This document shows positions 23,524 to 30,879 of a DNA stretch of 34,562 nucleotides, piece by piece (the first letter of the stretch is position 1; every line of letters begins with the position of its first letter). Under the pieces are notes generated by a model. The model made no database searches. It was not told where the DNA came from and saw only the letters and a program-made list of their open reading frames with translations. Made by a program: the position numbers and the translations under genes. This DNA comes from an uncultured Lachnospiraceae bacterium. Its GTDB lineage: Bacteria > Bacillota > Clostridia > Lachnospirales > Lachnospiraceae. The DNA lies in the NCBI GenBank assembly GCA_905233835.1, contig CAJOGB010000008.1, forward strand, positions 1 to 34,562, given 5' to 3'.

Positions 23524-24536
23524 GAGTTGTTTTTTAAATCATCTCCCAAGTTTCTCAAATACTTAGAAATCACAACATCAACAGATACTTTTGCAGTGGT
23601 TACTCCGTTTAATTGTATTTCCTGGATTTCTTTCATAGCATTGCGTTCCATTTTTTGTGCTTCCTGTGCTGTCATAAGAATAGTTTGATTTTCCGTTTTT
23701 AATGTCTTAGTCCAATTTTTCTCTCGATCTACAACATCTTCAACGAGAACATCTTGGTTTTCTGTGTTATTTACAGATGATCCGGAATCAAACCCATTTG
23801 CCACAGCTAGAGCTGCCGCTGATGATGCCAATGTCTTCATTCCGGAATCCGCCTCTAAAGCAGCTTTCTGCGCTGCTTCTTCTTGCATTTCTTTCATTTC
23901 ACGCAACTTTTCTCTAAAAGCCTCAAGATAATTATCAACACCTTCCATCATCTTGTCCCACTCTTCGCTTGACATATCACGCCAATCTTTTTCCTCTTTT
24001 AATTCCTGTGCTGATAATTTATGAGATTCTTGGTAGTTCTTAAGTGCGTTACTGAAATTCACCTTATTATCATTTGAATCTTCCGCAGCATGCTCGGCAT
24101 TTTCTTCGACGGTTTCAATCTCTTCATCCTCGGCTTCCCTTACTTTACGTGTGTAATGATTATACTGTGCTATCGCCCTCATAATAGCCGCAAGATCAGT
24201 CGCCGAAAACATACCGGCAGCGTTTGATAATTCTCCAAAGTTATTTACATTAACCTTTAAATGTCCTCCGCTTGGAAGGCTAATACATAATACGTCGTTC
24301 GGTTTAGACATATCTCCCAAGCAAATGGAATTTGACTTATAATCGCAAACAAAAGTAACCCCGTTATACTCAATCAGGCCATCCTCTGCCATACCACCAT
24401 ATGGACATTTTTTCGATTCGCCTTCTAACACCTTCGAAAAAGACGCATATCTTTCGGTACTATTTGCTTTTTCAGGGTTTCTAACACATGTTGCCGCATC
24501 AATACGTAGTGAGCTTAAAACTGCAGTTGTACTCAT
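23520..24536 (-). CDS. Conserved-looking hypothetical protein, soluble, with acidic and coiled-coil C-terminal half
   Basis: I do not recognise the function. The track ORF starts at 24629 but reads through an intrinsic terminator; the sensible start is the ATG at 24534-24536 (MSTTAVLSSLRIDAATC), with GGGGG about 11 bases upstream, giving 338 residues. A folded N-terminal part (about 40-150) has KCPYGGMAEDGLIEYNGVTFVCDYKSN and SNAAGMFSATDLAAIMRAIAQYNHY, with several cysteines. A glutamate-rich segment (155-175) follows, then a helical stretch with WRDMSSEEWDKMMEGVDNYL and an Ala-rich repeat (EEAAQKAALEADSG). There is no signal peptide or membrane segment. I recall similar proteins in Lachnospiraceae but cannot name a family. 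The 21 bases between terminator and ATG are too short for an obvious promoter, so expression probably needs read-through. Confidence 0.7.
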   Translation of the reverse strand: MSTTAVLSSLRIDAATCVRNPEKANSTERYASFSKVLEGESKKCPYGGMAEDGLIEYNGVTFVCDYKSNSICLGDMSKPNDVLCISLPSGGHLKVNVNNFGELSNAAGMFSATDLAAIMRAIAQYNHYTRKVREAEDEEIETVEENAEHAAEDSNDNKVNFSNALKNYQESHKLSAQELKEEKDWRDMSSEEWDKMMEGVDNYLEAFREKLREMKEMQEEAAQKAALEADSGMKTLASSAAALAVANGFDSGSSVNNTENQDVLVEDVVDREKNWTKTLKTENQTILMTAQEAQKMERNAMKEIQEIQLNGVTTAKVSVDVVISKYLRNLGDDLKNNS

Positions 24537-24557
24537 ATTTTTCTTTGCCCCCTTCAT

Positions 24558-24600
24558 AAAAAAAGCACTTATTCCAACGTCATTCCATTGAAATAAGTGC
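24558..24600 (-). terminator. Intrinsic terminator 21 bases upstream of the 338-residue gene
   Basis: On the minus strand the 13-base arms GCACTTATTTCAA / TTGGAATAAGTGC contain one mismatch and are followed by TTTTTTT and then ATGAAGGGGG. The position before, not after, the gene suggests attenuation or a boundary with the VbhA-like gene. Confidence 0.82.
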
Positions 24601-24692
24601 GATCCATTGCCAAAATATTTATTTTTCAAAGTTTATATCGGTATATAGAGCAAAAAACTTTATAAAGAGAATCAAAAAATACTCAAAAATAC

Positions 24693-24857
24693 TCAAGATT
24701 TCTTTTTGTATTTTTCATCCAAGAATCTTTTACAATCCCGCATTGTAACTTCACCTTTCTTCTCCAGCTCTATGTATTTTTTAAAATCTTCGGTAGGCTC
24801 TAATCCATCTACTTTGATTAACCCAATCGCATAATCCCATGCTTCTGAATTCGTCAT
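24693..24857 (-). CDS. VbhA-like antitoxin, 54 residues (not in ORF track)
   Basis: The ATG at 24855-24857 follows GGAGGTGA at six bases, the strongest ribosome binding site in the window. The product begins MTNSEAWDYAIGLIKVDGLE and continues PTEDFKKYIELEKKGEVTMR. The pattern of a short helix, a (D/E)GLEPT turn, a helix and then KKGE(V/I)T matches VbhA-family antitoxins as I remember them; these inhibit Fic-domain AMP-transferases. The inhibitory (S/T)xxxE(G/N) motif is changed: LIKVDG has Asp for Glu and no Ser/Thr. No Fic motif (HPFxxGN) appears in any gene nearby, so it is an orphan or acts on a distant toxin. It has an extended -10 upstream and a terminator downstream. Confidence 0.65.
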   Translation of the reverse strand: MTNSEAWDYAIGLIKVDGLEPTEDFKKYIELEKKGEVTMRDCKRFLDEKYKKKS

Positions 24858-24893
24858 AGCTTTCACCTCCATCGCAAGTAATTTTACAGTAAT

Positions 24894-24902
24894 ATTATAT
24901 CA
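24894..24902 (-). promoter_or_regulatory. Extended -10 for the VbhA-like gene (TGATATAAT)
   Basis: The minus strand reads TGA-TATAAT 36 bases before the ATG; the -35 is weak (TTTTGC at 17 bases). It lies in a gene-free 202-base stretch (24858-25059) that otherwise shows only AT-rich sequence. Confidence 0.55.
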
Positions 24903-25059
24903 AAATTTCCGTGCCAGCAAAACAAAAGAATCGCCTTTAACTCTATACTCAAGCATTTTCAGTAGAATCAATTCGTTTAGATAAGCATCGTTTTATTTCT
25001 CTCGTCAGTCAAAAAATGCCTTACTCCATCTGCCCACTTTAATAGTTGGCGTAAAGACT

Positions 25060-25485
25060 TTAACGTCTCTTTTTTGCCTGTTCATAAGCGTATTTATTGG
25101 CGTCAACTTCATACGGCTGTCCGAGGTAGATATTTGTAAAATAATCTTCGCCACCTTCTAATTTGCACTCACAGCACTTTCCGTTAACAATCTTATAACA
25201 AGTGCCATCGTACATAACAATGTATTGAAGGCTGCGATTGATTGCACTGCTAAATAGATCGGGGCAGAGATACTGAGAAGAATGTCTCAATTCATGAAAA
25301 AAGTAAAAAGCTTTTTCATAATCAGGCGCTTCTTTCAAATAATCTGCATTTATAAATACCGTTTTTGATTCAACATCAAAAGTACCGTTAGCGGATTCAT
25401 ATCCCGCTGGCATATTGAAGGATAACATCAAGTCCAAATTATTATCATCGCGGTATTGATTGAAATATCTTTCGTAGTCTAACAT
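25060..25485 (-). CDS. Small putative zinc metallopeptidase-like protein (HELRH)
   Basis: The 141-residue soluble protein has an HExxH motif, HELRH at 64-68, in the helix AFYFFHELRHSSQYLCP, and a later EVDANKYAYEQ (126-136). In ImmA/IrrE-type (DUF955) proteases an E-x-E/D-A-N-x-(F/Y)-A segment supplies the third zinc ligand, so the match is suggestive. It lacks the typical longer N-terminus and any helix-turn-helix. A cysteine cluster (CYKIVNGKCCECK, 97-108) lies between the motifs. The ATG has AAGGATG about five to seven bases upstream. It is 27 bases after the 189-residue gene. A regulator- or antitoxin-cleaving role is possible, but I infer it only from the motif. Confidence 0.6.
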   Translation of the reverse strand: MLDYERYFNQYRDDNNLDLMLSFNMPAGYESANGTFDVESKTVFINADYLKEAPDYEKAFYFFHELRHSSQYLCPDLFSSAINRSLQYIVMYDGTCYKIVNGKCCECKLEGGEDYFTNIYLGQPYEVDANKYAYEQAKKRR

Positions 25486-25512
25486 CTTTACATCCTTACA
25501 AATTCAAATTTA

Positions 25513-26082
25513 TCACTCTTTTATTATGTTTGGGAAGTTTTCCTTAAGGAAATATCGATACTCCGGATGATCTGTTGCCTCAGTATATTCCGCAGGAATA
25601 ATCTTTCCTATCCACGCCCTCATTTTTTTGGGCATATCTTCATAACGTACAACGGTAATCAGCCCCTGCGCTTCCGCCTCCATAATGGCTTCATATGCAT
25701 CCGGAACAAATTCAGCATCAGAAACCGGAACCGGTACACTGCTTGTAACTGCATCCGGTATCTGCAATTCAAATCCGGAATCTGTCACCTCATTTGTACT
25801 ATATATATATCCCGACACTCCTTTATATGTCTGCTCTAACATATTCGGATAGTATTCTTCTATTCGCAAAATTCCATCTTGGTTAAACCCATACGGTCCC
25901 CACTTTTGCCACCTGCCTTCATACTTAAATCCGGTATCTTTACAATACTTTTCAACCGCATTGCTTAAATAGACAAGTACATTTTCTCTCTTCTTTGAAA
26001 AATAAACCAATGGGATTTCATGATTTGAAACCCTTGGTTCTAACTCTTCAATCCCCTCAACGGATGACGCGTGGTAAAACAT
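25513..26082 (-). CDS. Hypothetical protein, 189 residues
   Basis: Function is not recognised. The protein opens MFYHASSVEGIEELEPRVSN, then HEIPLVYFSKKRENVLVYLSNAVEKYC, WQKWGPYGF, EYYPNMLEQTYKGVSGYIY and a Pro/Val-rich linker near 115-122. A YHxS opening followed by VYFS and a helix is reminiscent of ADP-ribosyltransferase-like folds such as Arr, where His and Tyr grip NAD, but this is weak pattern similarity only. There is no signal peptide or membrane segment. The ATG follows GGAGGG at three to four bases, and a TTGCTA-16-TATAAA promoter lies 38 bases upstream. It heads a two-gene unit with the HELRH protein. Confidence 0.6.
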   Translation of the reverse strand: MFYHASSVEGIEELEPRVSNHEIPLVYFSKKRENVLVYLSNAVEKYCKDTGFKYEGRWQKWGPYGFNQDGILRIEEYYPNMLEQTYKGVSGYIYSTNEVTDSGFELQIPDAVTSSVPVPVSDAEFVPDAYEAIMEAEAQGLITVVRYEDMPKKMRAWIGKIIPAEYTEATDHPEYRYFLKENFPNIIKE

Positions 26083-26119
26083 ATTCCCTCCATAAGTAGC
26101 ATTTTAATAAGTTCTATTT

Positions 26120-26147
26120 TTTATAACCCCATACGCAATAATAGCAA
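26120..26147 (-). promoter_or_regulatory. Promoter of the 189-residue gene (TTGCTA-16-TATAAA)
   Basis: The minus strand reads TTGCTA (26142-26147), 16 bases, TATAAA (26120-26125). The -35 overlaps the end of the T run of the preceding terminator. Confidence 0.6.
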
Positions 26148-26174
26148 AAATAGGATTCCTTTTAAAGGAATCCT
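26145..26174 (-). terminator. Terminator after the BrnA-like gene
   Basis: On the minus strand an 11-bp stem AGGATTCCTTT / AAAGGAATCCT is followed by ATTTTTGC. Confidence 0.8.
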
Positions 26175-26188
26175 TCTAATCAATTGAC

Positions 26189-26404
26189 TTACGTCCAAGA
26201 CACTTTTAATTCTCTTTTGTTTTCAGCGCAATCGGATAAATACAGATTGATTAGTGTCTGATATGGTATCCCGGTTTGTTCCGCCATATCCTTAAAGTAA
26301 TCCACTGTTTCTACATTGATATTAATCGTAATCTGTTTTTTTAATTTCTTTGTATACGGATTCTTTCTTGGATTAGAATCCTTAATATCATATTTATCTT
26401 TCAT
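26189..26404 (-). CDS. BrnA-like (CopG/ribbon-helix-helix) antitoxin
   Basis: The 71-residue protein has a basic N-terminus (PYTKKLKKQ) followed by ITININVETVDYFKDMAEQT and GIPYQTLINLYLSDCAENKR. This is the compact ribbon-helix-helix pattern of BrnA (DUF4415) antitoxins: a DNA-binding beta strand and two helices. BrnA normally pairs with the RNase BrnT encoded just upstream; here the upstream gene is a nucleotidase and no BrnT-like gene is seen, so this is an orphan antitoxin or free-standing repressor. The ribosome binding site is weak (GAGAG). It ends at a terminator and marks the right edge of the accessory block. Confidence 0.7.
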   Translation of the reverse strand: MKDKYDIKDSNPRKNPYTKKLKKQITININVETVDYFKDMAEQTGIPYQTLINLYLSDCAENKRELKVSWT

Positions 26405-26445
26405 AATTATATTCTCTCATCTTTCAATTATGTATTATTTTTTTG

Positions 26446-27051
26446 TTATGGATTCAAAAGAACCTTCTTTTGAATCTCTTTCCAGTCAAGTATTCGCTTA
26501 TAGTTTTTATTCGGAAACTCACAGTCTTTATTCCAAGGACGATCAAATACCAAAACCTTTAAATCCATAAAAGGTTCCAAATACGGAAATGCCACCGGTG
26601 AATCCTCCACCGCATAGTCGAAGTGCATTTTATAGAAGTCTTCTAGTTCCAAATTATGCTCATTGGTTCCGTAAAAAGAATCCCGATTATACTTATTTAA
26701 GCAGTATAGCTTTACTCTCTTTAAATCATGGTCATCCAACCACTGTCTGGAAGCTTCATAGGTAAAATACGGCCGACCGGTAATAATGGATACTTCATGG
26801 CCCCCATCCAGCCACTCATTGATTACCTCGGAACATCCCGGTGTTTTTTCATAAGAAAGCAAAACTTCAGGACGATGGCCCTCTTCCATCAAAAGCTGAT
26901 ACTGTTCATCCGTTAAATCAAAGGTCTTTTGCAGGTTAAAAAACTTTACCTCTTCATAGGGCACATCCTTTTCAAAAAGTCTCTTTGCAATCTCCGTAAA
27001 GGAGCGTGCCGTTTCACATAAACAATCATCAAAATCCACGTAAAAATTCAT
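26446..27051 (-). CDS. NT5C-type 5'-nucleotidase (HAD superfamily)
   Basis: This 201-residue cytoplasmic HAD-fold phosphatase resembles 5'(3')-deoxyribonucleotidases. HAD motif I is DFDDC near residue 6 (first Asp the nucleophile), motif II is the IITGRP segment, and motif IV acidic residues are in FDYAVEDSP. Helical cap residues lie between. It should dephosphorylate (deoxy)nucleoside monophosphates, adjusting nucleotide pools, though substrate breadth cannot be judged. The ATG follows AGGTGGG at six bases. It is the fourth gene in the run that starts with the 7TM EAL protein. Confidence 0.8.
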   Translation of the reverse strand: MNFYVDFDDCLCETARSFTEIAKRLFEKDVPYEEVKFFNLQKTFDLTDEQYQLLMEEGHRPEVLLSYEKTPGCSEVINEWLDGGHEVSIITGRPYFTYEASRQWLDDHDLKRVKLYCLNKYNRDSFYGTNEHNLELEDFYKMHFDYAVEDSPVAFPYLEPFMDLKVLVFDRPWNKDCEFPNKNYKRILDWKEIQKKVLLNP

Positions 27052-27069
27052 ATAAGTCCCACCTAGTAT

Positions 27070-27423
27070 TTAAAATCCAAACAAGCCCTTGGGAATCAAA
27101 TCGGAAATCTTATCAAGTTCTCCCTGAATGGTCGTAGAAACGTCAGACAAACTGTCATGCAGTTCGGCAACGTACTCTTCCATGGTTTCCAAGGAATCAC
27201 TGATACTCTTAATGTTCTTCTGTAGTTCCTTAAAGAAATCGATTACAGGCGGCAAATAAATCATTAATGCGATAATAATTACAACCGCGATTACAACCCA
27301 AACAATAAGCTTCACCAAACGTATCTTTTCGTCACGGCGTTTTGCGCGAACCAACTCCATTAACATTTCATGATCCGTCATTTCTTCCACCGCCGGTTTT
27401 TTCTCAAATAAACTCAAAACCAT
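27070..27423 (-). CDS. Small single-pass membrane protein with coiled coil
   Basis: Function is not recognised. The 117-residue protein has a charged cytoplasmic N-terminus, one transmembrane helix (LIVWVVIAVVIIIALMIYL) and a C-terminal heptad-like stretch (ELQKNIKSISDSLETMEEYV, continuing to ELDKISDLI). The start is unclear. The track uses GTG at 27450 and there is an ATG at 27441, but GGGAGG lies at 27426-27431, two bases before the ATG at 27423 and eight before a TTG at 27417; I list the ATG. Position directly after the WYL regulator and before the nucleotidase suggests co-expression. It may be a scaffold or sensor accessory, but that is guesswork. Confidence 0.65.
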   Translation of the reverse strand: MVLSLFEKKPAVEEMTDHEMLMELVRAKRRDEKIRLVKLIVWVVIAVVIIIALMIYLPPVIDFFKELQKNIKSISDSLETMEEYVAELHDSLSDVSTTIQGELDKISDLIPKGLFGF

Positions 27424-27433
27424 ATCCTCCCAC

Positions 27434-28414
27434 TTATGCATCCAACGCACTCTTTAAAAGTTCTTTATACTCCGAAACCACATCCTCCGGAGAAATCAGT
27501 TTCATATCATTTCCAAAGCTTAAAAGCCATCCGAAAAACTGTCCGCTGATGGCCACCGTCACACGGAATCTGATCCACTCCTCATCTTCTTTTCGCACCG
27601 GTATATCCGTTCCGAAGCGATCCAAAACAACACCGATTAAGTATTTCTTGGCAAGAATGGTTACGGTTTCTTCCCTACCGTAAAACATGCCAAATACCTT
27701 TTCCGCATAGGAAGACATATCAAGTTTTTGGAATTCTTCCAAACCAAGACGTTTTTCTTCCAATGAAGAAATTCGACGCATCTTATCTACACGATAGTTT
27801 TTCATGATACCGTCTTCTTCATCAAAAGCCAAAAGATAATAGTTTTCTTGGTCCCAAAGAAGTGACCAAGGGCTTACCACATAAGGCTTATCCTTTCTGG
27901 GTACTAACTCCTTATCTAAGTTCCACTGCAGGTATTCAAAGGATATTTGGTGATTCTCATTCATGGCCAAATGAATGGCATCCACGTTATAGTAGATGCT
28001 TTCATTCTGGGTCTTATTTCGACCGGCCACCACGATGGAACGTTGCAATTCCTTCGCCTCATACTTGGACACCAAACTTTCCAGTTTCCCGATTAACTCT
28101 CTGGATTTTTTCTCCGTAATAAATCGGGATGCGGACACGGAATCCACCAAAAGTTTTAACTCCGCGATTTCGAACTGTTTTTCCACCACCTTGTAGTAGA
28201 AGTTCTTTCCCACCTTTTCTTTTTCCACAAAGATGCCCAATTCTTCCAATGCCTGGATATCTCGATAGATACTTTTTCGGTCGGCGGAAATCTCGTTTTT
28301 TTCCAATAAATTTAAAATTTGGCTCATGGTAATACCATGAGCCTCATCTGTATTTTCCATGAGAATCTTCCCAAGGAAATATAATTTCATTTTTTGATTT
28401 TCTAATCTGGACAT
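27434..28414 (-). CDS. WYL-domain helix-turn-helix transcriptional regulator
   Basis: The 326-residue regulator has an N-terminal winged helix (about 8-75), with SADRKSIYRDIQALEELGI as the recognition region. A linker and a WYL domain (about 145-225) follow, with SFEYLQWN, PYVVSPWSLLWDQENYYLLAF and NYRVDKM, and a C-terminal WCX-like part ends at LISPEDVVSEYKELL. WYL domains sense small ligands, often nucleotides or nucleic-acid fragments, and frequently control signalling or defence genes. The ATG lies four bases after the EAL protein stop; AAGGG is about 11 bases away. The target genes are unknown; its own operon is the obvious candidate. Confidence 0.88.
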   Translation of the reverse strand: MSRLENQKMKLYFLGKILMENTDEAHGITMSQILNLLEKNEISADRKSIYRDIQALEELGIFVEKEKVGKNFYYKVVEKQFEIAELKLLVDSVSASRFITEKKSRELIGKLESLVSKYEAKELQRSIVVAGRNKTQNESIYYNVDAIHLAMNENHQISFEYLQWNLDKELVPRKDKPYVVSPWSLLWDQENYYLLAFDEEDGIMKNYRVDKMRRISSLEEKRLGLEEFQKLDMSSYAEKVFGMFYGREETVTILAKKYLIGVVLDRFGTDIPVRKEDEEWIRFRVTVAISGQFFGWLLSFGNDMKLISPEDVVSEYKELLKSALDA

Positions 28415-28418
28415 GCCC

Positions 28419-30713
28419 CTAAAAACCCTTATGATCCTTAATGTAAACCTTCTCGTACTCGTAAATCGGAATCGGCTGTGAGAAGAAATATCCCTGGAAG
28501 AATTCGCATCCGCAGTTTCTTAAGAATGTGTACTGCTCTTCCGTCTCGATACCTTCTGCGATAGAGCCCATATTCAAACGCTTTGACAACTCGATGACAA
28601 AGGAAAGAATCTCTTCACTCTTTTCCTTATCATGGGTCTCACGTAAAAATCCAAGATCCAACTTCAAAACATCTACCGGTATATTCTTTAATGTATTTAA
28701 AGAAGAATATCCGCTTCCGAAATCATCCATCTCAATAATGAAGCCGTACTCCTGCAAACGTCTTAAAAGATCGATACAGTTGTCCGTATCGACAATCATG
28801 GTCTCCGTGATTTCCAGACGTAAGTTTTTAGGTGATACTTCGTACTTCTCCACCAAATTCGTCAAGATATCACATACATCCGCTAAATAAATATCCTTCG
28901 GTGAAATGTTTACGGACAAATAATAATCCTCGTATCCCTTTTCTTTCCAATCCCGAAGAATCTGGCACGCACGTTCCCAAACATAACGGTCAAGATTTAA
29001 AATCATTCCGTTCTTTTCAAAGATTTCAATAAAGCGTCCCGGCAAAAGCAATCCTTCTGTGGGATGTGCCCAACGAACCAATACTTCCGCTCCGCTTGAA
29101 AAACCTTCGCTATTAATCTGAGGCTGCAAATACGGGATGAACTGTCCAAATTCGATGGCAGAGTTTAACTCGCTTGAAATGGACTGTTCCCACATCATGT
29201 CACGACGGGCAATCTCATCATAAAATGCGATGCGCTCCTCAAAGCTGTTCTTAATCTTTGAAATCGCAAATGCCGCACGGTCAAACATGATATCAATGGG
29301 TGTCTCGTCATTTTCCTGAATCTCATAAACACCCATATGAAGAATCACCATATAGGAAGTCTCATCCTCGGTGAACTTTAACTCGTTTAACATCTTGGAA
29401 ATCTTTCCTGCATGGAAATACTTCCGTTCAAGCATAATACCGAACTTATCTCCGGTAAGTCTTCCGTATACCGCATCTAAGGTCTCAAACTCGGCAAGCT
29501 GTTTTGCAACGCGAATCAAAAGTTCATCACCGCTTTTTCTTCCCAGAACTTCATTTACACCCTTAAAGTCGCGAATATCAACTACCAACAGATAATAACT
29601 CTTGTCCGGATTCTCACGAAGTCTGCGTTCAATCACTTCGTACAAACCTGTCCGGTTATACACGCCGGTCAAAGGATCGTGGAAGGCTAAGTAACGTTCT
29701 CTCTGATGTAATTCCACCTGCTTCGTGTAATTTAAAATCTTATAATAATTACCAATTTCATTCTCGCGACTCTTAATGGCCTGTGAGGTGATATGTAAAG
29801 AAATCTTTTCGCCGTCTACCATGCGAATATAGGTATCTTCCATAAAGTCATCATTGGAAACATACTCTCTTCCTTCGTTTAACCACTCTAAGAGTTTCAT
29901 CTCCACCACATGATAACTACCACGAGGAACACCGAGAAGCGTTTTAGCGGTATTGTTGGCAAAAATACAATTTCCGTCCACATCAAACAAAACGATTCCG
30001 TCCTTTACATCTGCAATGATGCTGGAAATCATGTTATACACCAAAATCCTCGGAACACGATTAATAGAGAAATAATAAATAAACAATCCTCCGCAAATAT
30101 AACCGAGCATGGAGTAATCCACCACAGCGTTCTTTACGATATATACGAGATTTATTCCGACGATTACGATTAAAACAAGGGCGATTAAAACATATTCCAC
30201 CCAATATACTTTGTCGGAATTTGCAATCTTTCGAAACAGTGCCAAAAGTGCGGTCACAAACATGACATAGCACAAGAATAAATGGAACTGGTAGTACTTC
30301 GTAAATGTGGAAACAAAAAACAATTCTCCGTTAACCGTAACGGAATCAACGGTGGAAATATATCCGCCGGAAATGTTTCCGAGAATCATTACGGAATCAA
30401 TGCCGATAGCACCCCGTAAAAAGTAATCCCACCAGGATTTATGCATAGGCTGGCGAGTATACTCGTAGCAAAAACGAAGTAAATAATAAAGCAAATAATC
30501 AATGGAAATATAATACAGACTGTAAAAGACTCTCGCCACGATGGGATACGCAAAGCCAACAATCATAAGCTGCGTAAATACGGTCCAGGTAGACATCAAC
30601 ATGAGCTTATTCACCGTCGCACCGATTTCTTTATCGCTTTTTCTGGCTCCGCCTGCACACATGACAAGAATGATCATAATGAATGCACAGGTTAAGGTAT
30701 ATGCTAATCTCAT
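28419..30713 (-). CDS. 7TM-PAS membrane protein with degenerate GGDEF and apparently active EAL phosphodiesterase
   Basis: The 764-residue protein has seven or so transmembrane helices (5-220, histidine-kinase 7TM-like), a PAS domain (232-335, DGIVLFDVDGNCIFANNTAK), a GGDEF-like domain (345-500) and EAL (505-760). The signature in the GGDEF fold is TGDKF (420-424), so cyclase activity is not expected, although the domain could bind GTP. EAL motifs are largely kept: EVL in place of EAL (543-545), LEITET, MDDFGSGYSS (663-669) and AEGIETEEQ. It probably hydrolyses c-di-GMP under control of a membrane or PAS signal. A TTGTCA-17-TAATAA promoter lies upstream. It heads the operon with the WYL regulator. 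Confidence 0.92.
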   Translation of the reverse strand: MRLAYTLTCAFIMIILVMCAGGARKSDKEIGATVNKLMLMSTWTVFTQLMIVGFAYPIVARVFYSLYYISIDYLLYYLLRFCYEYTRQPMHKSWWDYFLRGAIGIDSVMILGNISGGYISTVDSVTVNGELFFVSTFTKYYQFHLFLCYVMFVTALLALFRKIANSDKVYWVEYVLIALVLIVIVGINLVYIVKNAVVDYSMLGYICGGLFIYYFSINRVPRILVYNMISSIIADVKDGIVLFDVDGNCIFANNTAKTLLGVPRGSYHVVEMKLLEWLNEGREYVSNDDFMEDTYIRMVDGEKISLHITSQAIKSRENEIGNYYKILNYTKQVELHQRERYLAFHDPLTGVYNRTGLYEVIERRLRENPDKSYYLLVVDIRDFKGVNEVLGRKSGDELLIRVAKQLAEFETLDAVYGRLTGDKFGIMLERKYFHAGKISKMLNELKFTEDETSYMVILHMGVYEIQENDETPIDIMFDRAAFAISKIKNSFEERIAFYDEIARRDMMWEQSISSELNSAIEFGQFIPYLQPQINSEGFSSGAEVLVRWAHPTEGLLLPGRFIEIFEKNGMILNLDRYVWERACQILRDWKEKGYEDYYLSVNISPKDIYLADVCDILTNLVEKYEVSPKNLRLEITETMIVDTDNCIDLLRRLQEYGFIIEMDDFGSGYSSLNTLKNIPVDVLKLDLGFLRETHDKEKSEEILSFVIELSKRLNMGSIAEGIETEEQYTFLRNCGCEFFQGYFFSQPIPIYEYEKVYIKDHKGF

Positions 30714-30744
30714 AATTATAAGAGTCCTTCCATAATCAAATGTT

Positions 30745-30773
30745 TTATTATTTTACCACACTTCAAATGACAA
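30745..30773 (-). promoter_or_regulatory. Possible promoter of the EAL gene (TTGTCA-17-TAATAA)
   Basis: The minus strand reads TTGTCA (30768-30773), 17 bases, TAATAA (30745-30750), about 32 bases before the ATG. Confidence 0.5.
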
Positions 30774-30834
30774 AAAAAGAAGGTAATCCCACGAAACTGC
30801 GAAAGATTTCCTATGTTTTTTGAAAGAATAAGCG

Positions 30835-30840
30835 TATAAT
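30835..30840 (+). promoter_or_regulatory. -10 element of the HD-GYP gene (TATAAT)
   Basis: A perfect TATAAT lies 39 bases before the ATG; no convincing -35 lies at 16-18 bases. It is divergent from the EAL gene promoter, so both c-di-GMP hydrolase genes may share control from this 166-base gap. Confidence 0.4.
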
Positions 30841-30879
30841 TATTGCAGATGTTTTATGAAATATCTGAGGAGAGGAAAA

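Noticed and set aside
24537-24629. N-terminal 31-residue extension of the 338-residue protein in the ORF track
   Set aside because: It is translated from a terminator hairpin and its U tract, and the real ATG with a G-rich site lies downstream.
24960-25085. Overlapping 26-codon minus-strand frame beginning MNRQKRDVKVF near the end of the HELRH gene
   Set aside because: It is very short, lacks a ribosome binding site and overlaps a better supported gene; a frameshifted extension of that gene is possible but unsupported.
23316-26404. Integrated element with tRNA-Thr as attachment site
   Set aside because: No direct repeat of the tRNA 3' end was seen at the far border and there is no integrase gene, so insertion at the tRNA cannot be claimed.
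24693-26404. Complete type II toxin-antitoxin operon
   Set aside because: The antitoxin-like genes are present but no Fic HPFxxGN or BrnT-like partner is recognisable in any frame nearby.
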